A stretch of DNA of 64,000 nt, from assembly GCA_044221335.1 (NCBI GenBank), contig JBGAPI010000006.1:1-64000 (forward strand). The letters are read 5' to 3'. A program made the translations under genes and the position numbers. This document shows positions 42,052 to 53,013 of this stretch, in pieces (positions within the stretch are counted from its first letter, which is position 1; each line of letters begins with the position of its first letter). The notes beneath the pieces are model-generated. The model saw only the letters and a program-made list of their open reading frames with translations. It was not told the origin of the DNA and made no database searches. This stretch comes from JBGAPI01 sp044221335 (GTDB taxonomy: Bacteria > Pseudomonadota > Gammaproteobacteria > Xanthomonadales > Ahniellaceae).

Positions 42052-43386
42052 TCACGCCGTTTCGCGCGGCATTTCGGCCTGGCCGGTCACGCCGACGTCG
42101 TTCGCCGCGATCTTCCAGGGCAGCACGTGCGGCGCGGCGACCTGACCGGCGACGACCTCGCGCAGCTCCGGCGTCGTCAGCCATACCGCCGCGACCTCGT
42201 GCCGGTCACGGAGGCGCCGCAGCTCGTGCCGCAGTGCCGCGGCCGCGGCCAGATCGACGCGAAAGTCGCCGGCGCCGACCGGATGCACCGCACGGCAGCC
42301 GGCGTCCAGCGGATGCATGCGGCGCGCGCCGGTGCCGGCCGGCTCCAACACGATCAGGTCGGACTCGGCCGTCTGCCGATTCAGCCAGGCGGAGAGCGCG
42401 CCTTGTGGATCGGCGAGCGCCAGCTCCGGCAGCGGCCGGTGGGCGACGAGCAGCGCCAGCGCGCGCTCGCGGTGGCGCCGCGGCGGCTCCGGATGGATGC
42501 GCTGCGCGAGCCAGCGCGGGTCGGGCAGCATCGTGCTGGCGAGCACCCGGGTGCGCGCCCGACGATGACCACCGGACAGGTGGCGACCGAGATGCGCGAG
42601 CCGTGCCGCGAGGCCGTCGGACCGCCGGCGCGCGCCGAACAGGTCGCCGTAGCGGAAGCGGAAGTGGTCGAGATTGCGGCGGATCACCCGCGCGATCTCG
42701 TCGGCGTCGTAGTAACGGCCGATGGTCGCGCGGTGCTCGTGGGTCGCGCGCGCCGCGGGGCAATAGAGCGTCGCATAGCCGCGTGCCCAGGCCTGCAGTG
42801 CCCAGTCGGCGTCCTCGAAGTAGAACGGCGCATAGCAGCGGCTGTCCGCGAGGACGTCGACCAGCAGTGCACGGAGGAACAGCGAGGCGCCGCCGCCGGC
42901 GTAGACGCTGCCACGCACCGCGACATCCGGCGGCAGCAGGTCGTGCAGCTCCAGGCTACCGTCGGCGGAGACCACGCCGGCGGTATAGCCGGTTTCCTCG
43001 CGGCGGCGATGCGGATCGGCAAACTCGATCTGGGCGGCGACCGCAAAGACTCCCGGACCGCGCCAGCGCCAGCAGTGGGCGAGCGCATCGGAGGCGAGGC
43101 GCATGTCGCTGTTGAGCAGGAACACCCAGTCGCCGCGTGCCGCGGCAAGGAGCGCGGAGATCGCGCCGTGGAAGCCGAGCGGACGACGCTCGAAGCGCCA
43201 GTCGATCCGGGGATGGCGATGCCGCAGTTCGGCGTAGTCCGATTCCGGATGGCCGTTGACGAGGACCCGGCAGGTCGCGGGGACTTCGAGTCCCGCGAGC
43301 GCCGTCTCCAGCGCGTCGAGGCAGCGCGCGAGCAGGTCCGGTCGGCCGCGCTCCGGCACCAGCACCTCGAGCGTCTCCGTGCTCAC
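42052..43386 (-). CDS. GT2-family glycosyltransferase
   Basis: 444 residues from a GTG at 43386, which overlaps the stop of the radical SAM gene by four bases. The GT-A domain shows LEVLVPERGRPDLLARCLDA, GFHGAISALLAAARGDWVFL with NSD as the DxD-type metal site, and YFEDADWALQAWARGY as the acceptor-side ED..W motif. GGGASLFLRALLVDVLADSR fits the rhamnosyltransferase-like subgroup. The last 170 residues are an extra domain of unknown function. Linked expression with the radical SAM protein suggests both act on one surface or secreted product. Confidence 0.85.
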   Translation of the reverse strand: MSTETLEVLVPERGRPDLLARCLDALETALAGLEVPATCRVLVNGHPESDYAELRHRHPRIDWRFERRPLGFHGAISALLAAARGDWVFLLNSDMRLASDALAHCWRWRGPGVFAVAAQIEFADPHRRREETGYTAGVVSADGSLELHDLLPPDVAVRGSVYAGGGASLFLRALLVDVLADSRCYAPFYFEDADWALQAWARGYATLYCPAARATHEHRATIGRYYDADEIARVIRRNLDHFRFRYGDLFGARRRSDGLAARLAHLGRHLSGGHRRARTRVLASTMLPDPRWLAQRIHPEPPRRHRERALALLVAHRPLPELALADPQGALSAWLNRQTAESDLIVLEPAGTGARRMHPLDAGCRAVHPVGAGDFRVDLAAAAALRHELRRLRDRHEVAAVWLTTPELREVVAGQVAAPHVLPWKIAANDVGVTGQAEMPRETA

Positions 43387-44867
43387 CGCAGCGCCGCCTC
43401 GAACAGCGCAAAGCCGAGTTCGCGCTGGTCCGCGCCGGGCGGCCGGGCGGCCGGCGCGGCCGGGCAGTGGATCTCCAGCAGCCCCGCGCTCGCCGGCTCG
43501 GCGGCCGGCAGGCGCAGGACCAGGTCGATCGCGCGATCGCGGCCGTCGGACCGATGCAGGAGCGCGCCGCGCCAGCGCAGCTCGAATCCGGCGACCGCCG
43601 CCAGCTGTCCGCGCAGGCGCAACTGCCGCGCACCCGGTCGCGGCCCGAGCAGCAGTGCGGCCTCGCGCTGCGACCACAGCGTCTCGCCGTCGTCCGGATG
43701 CCAGCCGTGCAGCAACTGGTGGCCGGGGATGTCGTCGCGCCGCACCTGCGCCGCGGACGGCGTGGCTCGGCAGGCGCGCTTGTAGATGCACTCCCGGCAG
43801 CCGGGCTGGCGTCCCGCCAGATGCTCGACGCGCAGCGCCCGGTAGGCCTCGCCCTGCCAGACCTCCGCCAGCGACTGCGTGCGAAGCTCGCCGAGCGTCA
43901 GCTTCTCCAGCACCTCGCACGCCACCACCCGGCCGTCGGAGAGGACATGGGTCGTGGCGAACGGGCTCTGGTCGCACTCGACCAGACGTGCCGCGGGCGG
44001 CAGCGTCCACGGCCATGGCTGCGCGCGGGCACCGAGTTCGCGCGGCGGATCGAGCTCATGCGAGGACAGCTGCAGTGCCACGCTCGGCGCCAACGCTGTC
44101 GCCGCGGCGACAACCTCGGTCAGTTCCCGTGCAAAACCGGCCGCGAGACTGCCGTCGACGCCATGTTCGCCGTCCGATCCCATCGGCAGCGGATCCCGCG
44201 CGATCAGCGGATGGACCGCCAGCACCGGGATGCGCAGCGCTTCGGCCAGCGCCGCGATCGCCGGGAGCTCGGCGAGGTTGCGGCGCATCGCAACGAACGC
44301 CAGGTCGAGCACGAAGTCAGGATGCGTGTCGCGCCAGGCCACGACCTCCGCGAGCCGCGCACGCAACGACGCCAGGTCGGAAAAGCGGTAGATCGCAGCG
44401 AAGCCCTCGGCATCGAGGCTGTGCAGCGACACCGTCAGGCGCGACAGCCCGGCGGCCAACAGCGCCTGCAGGCGGTCGGGTTTCAGAGAGGCGAGCGCGG
44501 TGACCAGCTCGACCTGCGCGCCGGTCGCGGCGGCCAGCGCCACCGCCTCGGCGAGGTCGGGATAGTGGCCGGACTCGCCGGCGTAGTTGAGGCGCAGGAT
44601 CTGCGGCCGATCGAGCTGCCCGATCAGCCGACGGAACAGCGCGATATCCATGTGCCGACCGGCGCCGCGCAGCGACTTGCGGGTACAGAACACGCAGTCG
44701 AAGGGACAGCGCGAGGTCAGTTCGATCCACAGCACGCGCGGCCGCGGCAGGGTCCGAAGCTCGGCCTCGTCCGCGAGGGCGCGATCGGCGGCCGGGCGAT
44801 CGATGCGAACGTCGAACTTCACGCGGCAAGCCCAGGCGGGAACGGAGGAAACCGCAGTAGACGGCAT
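43383..44867 (-). CDS. Radical SAM/SPASM-domain protein with carboxy-terminal beta-domain
   Basis: 494 residues; the first ATG (44867) is used, though a GTG at 44822 is possible. The SAM cluster motif is RCPFDCVFC (C54, C58, C61). A TIM-barrel part (ILRLNYAGESGHYPDLAEAV, LSRLTVSLHSLDAEGFAAIY) follows, then SPASM cysteines around ECDQSPF, VACEVLEK and GCRECIYKRACRA. The last 110 residues begin HGWHPDDGETLWSQREAALL, like a beta-domain seen at the ends of some glycosyltransferases. SPASM enzymes often modify peptides or sugars. No precursor peptide was found, and coupling to a GT2 gene favours a glycan-linked substrate. Confidence 0.82.
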   Translation of the reverse strand: MPSTAVSSVPAWACRVKFDVRIDRPAADRALADEAELRTLPRPRVLWIELTSRCPFDCVFCTRKSLRGAGRHMDIALFRRLIGQLDRPQILRLNYAGESGHYPDLAEAVALAAATGAQVELVTALASLKPDRLQALLAAGLSRLTVSLHSLDAEGFAAIYRFSDLASLRARLAEVVAWRDTHPDFVLDLAFVAMRRNLAELPAIAALAEALRIPVLAVHPLIARDPLPMGSDGEHGVDGSLAAGFARELTEVVAAATALAPSVALQLSSHELDPPRELGARAQPWPWTLPPAARLVECDQSPFATTHVLSDGRVVACEVLEKLTLGELRTQSLAEVWQGEAYRALRVEHLAGRQPGCRECIYKRACRATPSAAQVRRDDIPGHQLLHGWHPDDGETLWSQREAALLLGPRPGARQLRLRGQLAAVAGFELRWRGALLHRSDGRDRAIDLVLRLPAAEPASAGLLEIHCPAAPAARPPGADQRELGFALFEAALR

Positions 44868-44980
44868 GCGCCGCGGACACGCAATCCCGGAACCTGGCGA
44901 TCGGCGAAGCGCGTTCCGGCACGTCGGCGACCCGGTTGCCAGGCGCTAGAGTTCCGTCCTCGCCTCGCCGGACCACCTCC

Positions 44981-47569
<2,589 letters not shown>

Positions 47570-47575
47570 ACGGAG

Positions 47576-48325
47576 CTAGTGCAGCGCCAGCCGCCAGACC
47601 AGCCAGCCGCCGCCGAGGATCGCGAGGTATGCACCCATCGCCCCCGCGGCCAGCAGCGGCGCGAGGCGGCGTTCATTGGCGGGCACGTCGGCGCGTCGAT
47701 GTCCGCGCAGGAACAGGAGGTGCGCGGCGATCGCCAGCACGATGCCGCCGACCACGTCGGCGACGTAGTGCTGCTTCACCAGCAGCGTCGACAGCGCCAC
47801 CAGCGTCGCCCAGACCAGCGCGACGTTTCCGACGTCGCGATGCACGCGTCCGCAAGCGAGCGCCGCCACGTAGCACTGCGCCACATGCAGCGAGGGAAAG
47901 CAGTTGGCGCGGACGTCGGAGGCGTGGAGCAGCCGGGTGAGCGTCTCTGCGTAGCCGTCACCGACGACCGCGGCATGCACCGGCGCCGCCGTCGGCCACG
48001 CGAGGAACACGGCGAACGCGGCGAGCCAGATCGCGAGGAAGGCGTGGACCGTGCGGCGGATCAGGCTCCGCTCGTGGATGACGAATACCGGCAGCAGCGC
48101 CGCGAGGAACAGCGACAGGTAGACGACCGACCAGACCGGTGACAGCGGCAGCGCGCGATCCAACTCGATCTCCGGGACGTGCAGCGGGCCGTCGATGACG
48201 ATCGAACCGATCACCAGGTAGAGCGGCACGATCGCCATCAGCAGGACCATCGCCGGGGTCAGCGGCTGTGGCCGGCGAAACAGCGCTGCGGCGGCGCGGA
48301 AGTCGGCGCGGCAGGTAACGATCAT
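47576..48325 (-). CDS. PAP2-superfamily membrane phosphatase
   Basis: 249 residues. About six membrane segments are present. The phosphatase motifs are NCFPSLHVAQCYVAALACGR (C2 region) and LLVKQHYVADVVGG (C3 region), with the conserved His residues. The PSLH form is typical of the PAP2_3/inositolphosphorylceramide-synthase-like branch, so transferase activity on a lipid phosphate is also possible. The start codon overlaps the stop of a 35-codon ORF (ATGA). It converges on the kinase gene, with six bases between. Confidence 0.87.
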   Translation of the reverse strand: MIVTCRADFRAAAALFRRPQPLTPAMVLLMAIVPLYLVIGSIVIDGPLHVPEIELDRALPLSPVWSVVYLSLFLAALLPVFVIHERSLIRRTVHAFLAIWLAAFAVFLAWPTAAPVHAAVVGDGYAETLTRLLHASDVRANCFPSLHVAQCYVAALACGRVHRDVGNVALVWATLVALSTLLVKQHYVADVVGGIVLAIAAHLLFLRGHRRADVPANERRLAPLLAAGAMGAYLAILGGGWLVWRLALH

Positions 48326-48429
48326 GCTTCTTCCGACAGGAAGCGGAGGCCGCGCTCTTCGAAGTCCACCCGGATACGAGGCCGGTCCGGGGGCGGTACG
48401 TCGGCGCCCAAGCGAAACGCTTCAGCCAT
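48322..48429 (-). CDS. 35-residue ORF coupled to both neighbours
   Basis: An ATG at 48429 lies eight bases inside the preceding PPOX-like gene, and the TGA overlaps the ATG of the PAP2 gene (ATGA). The peptide starts MAEAFRLGADVPPPDRPRIR and ends FEERGLRFLSEEA, acidic and Arg-rich, with no membrane segment. The double overlap leaves no spacer in a three-gene run and is the main evidence for translation. No family is recognised. Confidence 0.5.
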   Translation of the reverse strand: MAEAFRLGADVPPPDRPRIRVDFEERGLRFLSEEA

Positions 48430-49012
48430 CGCGCGGTTTCCGATCCCGCTCGGGCAGTACGTCTTCGAATTCCGCGAAGCATTTCCACGCCGGCACCGGC
48501 GGCTCGTAGTCGGGCCTCGGCGCGTGCGCCGAATGCTCGACCACCCGCATCGTGTGCAGGTTGCGCGGGCAGTTCGGGAAGATCAGTTCGGCCGTGATCC
48601 GGACCAGGAACACCGCGCCGGGAAACTCGCCGAGCAGCGGATCGTCCATCGCGAGTCCGGCGCGGCCGTTGACCCGCAGCCGCTTGCCGCGCTCGAAGTC
48701 GAGGAACAGCAGGCCGACGCGCGGGTTGACCCGCACGTTGCCCCAGGTCCGGTACATGCCGTTGCCGTCGTAGTCGGGCAGGCACAGCGTGCGATCGTCG
48801 AGCACGCGAACGAAGCCCGGCAGCCCGCCCTTGTAGGAACAGTCGGGCTGGCCGTCGGCGTCGGCACTCGCCACGAACACCATCGCCGCGGCACCGATGA
48901 AGGCGCGGTCCTCGTCGGTGAACGCCGTTCGCGAGGTCACCCGCTGCAGCCGGTCCGCGAGCCGGCGGGTGTCGCGCTGATCCTGCAGCTGTCGCATGCC
49001 TTCGTGGTACAT
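48422..49012 (-). CDS. Pyridoxamine 5'-phosphate oxidase-like flavin-binding protein
   Basis: 196 residues from the ATG at 49012. FTDEDRAFIGAAAMVFVASA, GQPDCSYKGGLPGFVRVLDD and RTLCLPDYDGNGMYRTWGNV are the PPOX split-barrel pattern. NPRVGLLFLDFERGKRLRVN follows, the FMN-phosphate binding zone. The carboxy end (NCPRNLHTM) is seen in a subfamily annotated as PPOX-class oxidoreductases acting with unknown substrates. True PdxH is less likely. It leads the short operon with the 35-residue ORF and PAP2. Confidence 0.85.
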   Translation of the reverse strand: MYHEGMRQLQDQRDTRRLADRLQRVTSRTAFTDEDRAFIGAAAMVFVASADADGQPDCSYKGGLPGFVRVLDDRTLCLPDYDGNGMYRTWGNVRVNPRVGLLFLDFERGKRLRVNGRAGLAMDDPLLGEFPGAVFLVRITAELIFPNCPRNLHTMRVVEHSAHAPRPDYEPPVPAWKCFAEFEDVLPERDRKPRDG

Positions 49013-49061
49013 GGCCGAGCCTCCTGTACTGCCGGCCCAAGGTACTCCGCATGCAGGCCGA

Positions 49062-49304
49062 TCAAAACGTCGCCCGGCGGGCCTCGTGCTTCGCGTCGTC
49101 CCGGGCAGCATGCGTCTCGGCTCCGGGGGCGTCCGTCTCGGCTGCGAGCCGGCGGGCGGATGCCAAAGGGGGGTCGATCGCGCGCGCCGACCTCCCGACG
49201 ACCGGGTCACCGGTCAGGCAATGACCCGGAGGAATGAACAGGTAGACACAGCCGGACTGGGTGAGCGCGATGACGACGGCCAGCAGGATGAGTCGCGATG
49301 ACAT
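49062..49304 (-). CDS. Small lipoprotein
   Basis: 80 residues from the ATG at 49304, with GAGG eight bases upstream. The signal peptide MSSRLILLAVVIALTQSGC ends in a lipobox (TQSGC). The mature chain is short, VYLFIPPGHCLTGDPVVG followed by a polar, probably disordered tail (ARRLAAETDAPGAETHAARD). No function can be assigned. Similar short lipoproteins are often missed by annotation. Confidence 0.5.
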   Translation of the reverse strand: MSSRLILLAVVIALTQSGCVYLFIPPGHCLTGDPVVGRSARAIDPPLASARRLAAETDAPGAETHAARDDAKHEARRATF

Positions 49305-49448
49305 GAGGGATACCTCGTCGGCGTGGGGACTGCGCAGCCGGGTCGCGACCTGCGCCGATCGCAACGCTGTGCGTCGTTCGCGGCGAACGCCAGTTTCCCG
49401 ACCAAGGTCGCCACCGGGTCACGCGAAGTGGAACCCGCGTCGACTCTC

Positions 49449-49844
49449 TCAGGGAAAGTGTTCCGCGTCCGCCGGAGGCACCACCCACGAATGCATCCGC
49501 GACTCGTAGACCGAGACCCGCGGGGCTGGAAACGCCGGATCCGCGAACGCGCCGATCGGGATCGCGAGGAAATCCGGAAACGCGTCCATCTCGTAGTAGA
49601 CGGTGTCGCCGCAGGTCGGGCAGAAGTGAAACGTCGCGCGCGTCCCCGCGTCGCCGACCCGGACGAAAGTCGTCGAGGCACCGGCGAGCGATACGCCGGT
49701 GCGGGAAAACCGCGCCTGCGCCGCGAACACGCTGCCGCTGCGGCGCTGGCAGGCGAGGCAGTGGCAGATCGAGACCCGCACCGGGTCGGTGTCGACCGTG
49801 GCGGTGAGTTGGCCGCAGGTGCAGGAGGCGAGGCGAGTGGGCAT
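49449..49844 (-). CDS. GFA (glutathione-dependent formaldehyde-activating/CENP-V) family protein
   Basis: 131 residues. The zinc ligands are in SCTCGQLTATV, SICHCLACQRRSGSVFAAQA and HFCPTCGDTVYYEM, matching the GFA fold. Most members are not formaldehyde-activating enzymes, so the role is open. It is on the minus strand and lies 22 bases downstream of the HEPN-like gene's stop. Confidence 0.88.
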   Translation of the reverse strand: MPTRLASCTCGQLTATVDTDPVRVSICHCLACQRRSGSVFAAQARFSRTGVSLAGASTTFVRVGDAGTRATFHFCPTCGDTVYYEMDAFPDFLAIPIGAFADPAFPAPRVSVYESRMHSWVVPPADAEHFP

Positions 49845-49866
49845 GATGGCTTTGATCTTGCTGATG

Positions 49867-50304
49867 TCAGGGACCAGGCAGTGCCTTGCGCCGGCGCTTC
49901 TTGAAGCGGCTGCTCGCGGCCGAATACACCCGAACCAGCTCGGCGCCGTCCATCGCGAGCCGGCGTGCCTCCCCGTCGATTTCCTCGACAGACTTGGAGG
50001 CGTCCGCCATTGCGTGCATCAGCTCGTCTCGCCTCACCTTCCAGGCATGGAGCCGGGTGAACTCGAAGTGGGCGCGCAACACATCGTCCGACGCTGAGCG
50101 CTCCTGAAGCTCCCTCAACTTGTTCCCGAGCGGACGGAAGGGCTTCCCCTTCCTGTCGTTCACTCCACCAGAGCCACGCAAGAGCGACAACAATCGATCT
50201 TCCAGAACGGCGTACGCGTACCAAGATGCCTCCAGGAAATGTCCTCCGGAAACCGCCAAGTCGAGCCTTCCGATGAATGTCTCGTAATGTGACCTTTTGC
50301 TCAT
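49867..50304 (-). CDS. HEPN-like protein with RxxxxH motif
   Basis: 145 residues from the ATG at 50304, with GGGGAG upstream; an earlier in-frame ATG at 50337 is possible. The protein is all-helical by pattern. FLEASWYAYAVLEDRLLSLL is followed by KGKPFRPLGNKLRELQERS, and R92-DELM-H97 fits the RX4-6H signature of HEPN ribonuclease domains. It ends in a basic tail (RFKKRRRKALPGP). The gene and its upstream flank look less GC-rich than their neighbours, suggesting transfer. A PIN-like gene lies upstream on the same strand. A toxin or housekeeping RNA-binding role cannot be decided. Confidence 0.6.
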   Translation of the reverse strand: MSKRSHYETFIGRLDLAVSGGHFLEASWYAYAVLEDRLLSLLRGSGGVNDRKGKPFRPLGNKLRELQERSASDDVLRAHFEFTRLHAWKVRRDELMHAMADASKSVEEIDGEARRLAMDGAELVRVYSAASSRFKKRRRKALPGP

Positions 50305-50480
50305 CGGCGCTCCCCGCCATCGAGTGTTGATTGCCATTTCGCACACGAGTGTGCACAGCAGCCCTGTCGATGTCACATCGACCTCCGCGAGGCTGCTGCT
50401 CGCGCTCGATATTCCTTGAGTGCACGGCCCATCCCGGCCTCCGCACCGAACGTGACGGGCGATTCGTGCCCTCGGAACCG

Positions 50481-50990
50481 TCACTGTCGCCGCGACGGCG
50501 TCCTCCGCGCCTCGCCACCGAGCATCGTCGCCCAGAACGCGGGATCGCCGAGGTTCTGATGCGCCGTCAGCTCGGGCGGAACCACCGCGAACAGACCGGC
50601 GCGTGCGAGGCGGCGCCACAGGCGGAGCAGCAGGCGGTCCTTGGTGACGAGCGCGATGGCGCCGGTGTCGCGGGCGAGCTCGAGGAACTTCTGGTCGTCG
50701 GGGTCGCCGCATTGCGGCAGTTCGACTTCGCTGCGCGGAGGCGCTTCCCCTGCGGAGAGACGTCGCACCAGCGCGTCGTGGCGCGCCTCGATCTCCGGGC
50801 GCCGCGCCTCCTCGACCTTCAGCTTCGGATAGGCCAGCACCCGCTGCCACTCGCCGCGGCAGGCGTCGTTGGTCACCGCCGTCACCGCACCGGAACGCAG
50901 CGCGGCGAGCAGCGTCGCGCTGTTGCGGTCCTCGTACAGGAACAGGTCGAGGCAGATGCAGGTGTCGAGGATCACGAGAGGTGGCTTCAT
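50481..50990 (-). CDS. PIN-domain protein (COG1569-like putative toxin)
   Basis: 169 residues from the ATG at 50990. Acidic PIN residues are visible: D in VILDTCICLDLFLYED, E in ACRGEWQRVL, and D in GDPDDQKFLELARDTGAIAL with TKDRLLL after it. These form the metal-dependent RNase site of the family. No antitoxin-like ORF lies upstream, where 51000-51160 is repeat DNA, so it looks like an orphan. Activity and targets are unknown. Confidence 0.8.
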   Translation of the reverse strand: MKPPLVILDTCICLDLFLYEDRNSATLLAALRSGAVTAVTNDACRGEWQRVLAYPKLKVEEARRPEIEARHDALVRRLSAGEAPPRSEVELPQCGDPDDQKFLELARDTGAIALVTKDRLLLRLWRRLARAGLFAVVPPELTAHQNLGDPAFWATMLGGEARRTPSRRQ

Positions 50991-51015
50991 GGTCGCGAAG
51001 GATGCAGCGCCATCG

Positions 51016-51160
51016 GGGGACGGGCAATGCCCGCCATTGCGAAGCTCCCTGCTTCCTCCCGTCGTTGCGAGCGCAGCGAAGCAATCCAGCGCCTTTGCCG
51101 TTGCTCTTGTCGACAAAAAGCAAACGCACTGGACTGCTTCGCTGCGCTCGCAATGACGGG
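51016..51160. repeat. Two repeat types in the divergent PIN/aminotransferase spacer
   Basis: GACGGGCAATGCCCGCCATTGCGAAG at 51020-51045 is a part of the TAGGGCG-type family (given here as one stretch split by its palindrome centre). 51057-51160 is the bipartite element with GTCGTTGCGAGCGCAGCGAA at its left end and CTCGCAATGACGGGATG at its right, and inner AAGCAATCCAG/CTGGACTGCTTC arms. No gene is seen between 50991 and 51259. Confidence 0.6.
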
Positions 51161-51259
51161 ATGTCGATTCGATGCCCGAATCCTGCACACGGTCACACAA
51201 TCGCGGTTGCATCACCGTCCCCCCGCCGTCATCCTCCGCGCCGTCCCATCGGCCCGCGC

Positions 51260-52366
51260 ATGCGCAACATCCCGGTCTACCAGCCCGACCTGTCCGGCAA
51301 CGAGCGCGCCTACGTGCTGCAGTGCCTGGACAGCACCTGGATCTCGTCGAAGGGAAAGTTCATCACCGGTTTCGAACGGGCGTTCGCCGATGTCGTCGGC
51401 GTTTCGCACGCGGTCAGCGTCTGCAACGGCACCGTCGCGCTGCATCTCGCGCTGCAGGCGCTCGGCATCGGTCCGGGTGACGAGGTGCTGGTGCCGACGC
51501 TGACCTACATCGCCTCGGTCAACGCGATCCACCATGTCGGCGCGTGCCCGGTATTCGTCGACGCCCGACCCGACACCTGGCAGATCGACGTCGCCGATGC
51601 GCGGCGCAAGCTGACGCCGCGGACCCGGGCGGTGATGGCCGTGCATCTGTACGGTGGCGCCTGCGACATGGCGGCGCTCGGCGCGCTCTGCGACCGTCAT
51701 CGGCTGGCGCTGGTCGAGGATTGCGCCGAAGGCATCGGCAGCCGCCACGGCGGTCGCCACGTCGGCGGCTTCGGGCAGGTCGCGACCTTCAGCTTCTTCG
51801 GCAACAAGACGATCACCACCGGCGAAGGCGGAATGGTGGTCTGCTCCGACCCCGGCCTGGCCGAGGACCTGCGCCGCCTGCGCGGCCAGGGGCTGGTGCC
51901 GGGCAGCGAATACCAGCACGACCGGATCGGCTACAACTACCGGATGACCAATCTCTGCGCCGCGATCGGACTCGCCCAGGTCGAACGGATCGGCACCATC
52001 CTCGAGCGCAAACACGCGCTCGACGCGGCCTACCGACGCGCACTCGCCGGAACCGGGCTCGTCTTCCAGGACTTCGACGACGCCACGACGCCCGGCCACT
52101 GGATGACCAGCATTCTCGCCACCGACGCCGATCAGCGTGGCCGCCTGCGCGCAGCGCTCGCGTCCGCCGGCGTCGAGACCCGGCCGCTGTTCCCGCCCGT
52201 GCACCGGATGCCGATGTATGCCGCGCCCGGCGCGGCGTATCCGGTGGCCGACGATCTCGCGGCGCGCGGCTTCAATCTGCCGAGCTGGCATGAGCTGTCG
52301 GCGGACGACGTCGACTACGTGGCCCGGATCCTGAAGGACGCTCTGGAGCCAGCCACATGCGCGTGA
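51260..52366 (+). CDS. DegT/DnrJ/EryC1/StrS-family sugar aminotransferase
   Basis: 368 residues from the ATG at 51260. GNERAYVLQCLDSTWISSKG and VCNGTVALHLALQALGIGPG set the PLP fold, with LVEDCAEGIGS as the Asp that contacts the pyridine. The PLP lysine is in FSFFGNKTITTGEGG. It resembles perosamine synthetases (GDP-4-keto-6-deoxymannose aminotransferases). It probably makes an amino-deoxy sugar nucleotide for a surface glycan. The stop overlaps the next gene by ten bases. Confidence 0.9.
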   Translation: MRNIPVYQPDLSGNERAYVLQCLDSTWISSKGKFITGFERAFADVVGVSHAVSVCNGTVALHLALQALGIGPGDEVLVPTLTYIASVNAIHHVGACPVFVDARPDTWQIDVADARRKLTPRTRAVMAVHLYGGACDMAALGALCDRHRLALVEDCAEGIGSRHGGRHVGGFGQVATFSFFGNKTITTGEGGMVVCSDPGLAEDLRRLRGQGLVPGSEYQHDRIGYNYRMTNLCAAIGLAQVERIGTILERKHALDAAYRRALAGTGLVFQDFDDATTPGHWMTSILATDADQRGRLRAALASAGVETRPLFPPVHRMPMYAAPGAAYPVADDLAARGFNLPSWHELSADDVDYVARILKDALEPATCA

Positions 52367-53013
52367 TGTTCGGTGCGAGGGGTTGCGGGCGGGACGCCTA
52401 TTGGCTGTGGCACGAGACCGTCGGCGCGGCTGCGGCGGGGCTGGATCTCGACCTCTTCATCGCCGCCGATGGCGCCGAGGAGGTCGGCAGCGCGATCCGC
52501 AAGGTGCCGATCGTCGGCGAGAGCGAGTTCTTCACGCGCCACGCCGACGACGCGCTCGAGGTCTTCATCGGCATCGGCGCCTCCGCACCTCGCTACGCGG
52601 TCGTCCGCAAATGCCGCGGAGCGCTCCGCCACGCGCACTATCCGAGCCTCATCCACCCGTCCGTGCGCTACGACCGCCGCCCCGACGCGACCGGCTTCGG
52701 TGCCGGGCTGATGCTCGCGGCCGGCAGCACGCTGACGACCGAGGTCGAGCTCGGCGACTTCGTCCACGTGAACCTGCACTGCACGATCGCCCACTGCGCG
52801 CGGATCGGGGCCTTCTCCACGCTGTCGCCGGGCTGCCACGTATCGGGCGGCGTCGAGATCGGCGAGCGCTGCTTCCTCGGCGCCGGCGCGGTGGTCAATC
52901 AGGACCTCCGGATCGCGTCCGGCGCCGTGATCGGCTCCGGCGCCGTCGTCACCCGCGACATCGTCGACGCGGGCACCTACGTCGGCGTGCCGGCCCGGAG
53001 GATCGGCCAGTGA
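52357..53013 (+). CDS. Sugar O/N-acyltransferase, NeuD/PerB-like
   Basis: 218 residues. An amino-terminal Rossmann-like part (RVMFGARGCGRDAYWLWHET, LDLFIAADGAEEVGSAI) is followed by a left-handed beta-helix of hexapeptides (VELGDFVHVNLHCTIAHCAR, IGAFSTLSPGCHVSGGVEIG, ERCFLGAGAVVNQDLRIASG). The catalytic His is expected in NLHCTIAHC. This is the layout of the PglD/NeuD/PerB acetyltransferases that N-acylate sugar nucleotides made by the neighbouring type of aminotransferase. It overlaps both neighbours and completes a likely N-acyl aminosugar pathway. Confidence 0.88.
   Translation: MRVMFGARGCGRDAYWLWHETVGAAAAGLDLDLFIAADGAEEVGSAIRKVPIVGESEFFTRHADDALEVFIGIGASAPRYAVVRKCRGALRHAHYPSLIHPSVRYDRRPDATGFGAGLMLAAGSTLTTEVELGDFVHVNLHCTIAHCARIGAFSTLSPGCHVSGGVEIGERCFLGAGAVVNQDLRIASGAVIGSGAVVTRDIVDAGTYVGVPARRIGQ

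Noticed and set aside
42052..44980. The radical SAM locus considered as a RiPP cluster
   Set aside because: No short precursor-like ORF with a conserved leader or Cys-, Gly- or Ser-rich core was found around it, and its partner is a glycosyltransferase.
50991..51259. Space upstream of the PIN gene examined for an antitoxin
   Set aside because: The interval is filled with two dispersed repeats and no plausible small DNA-binding protein is encoded.
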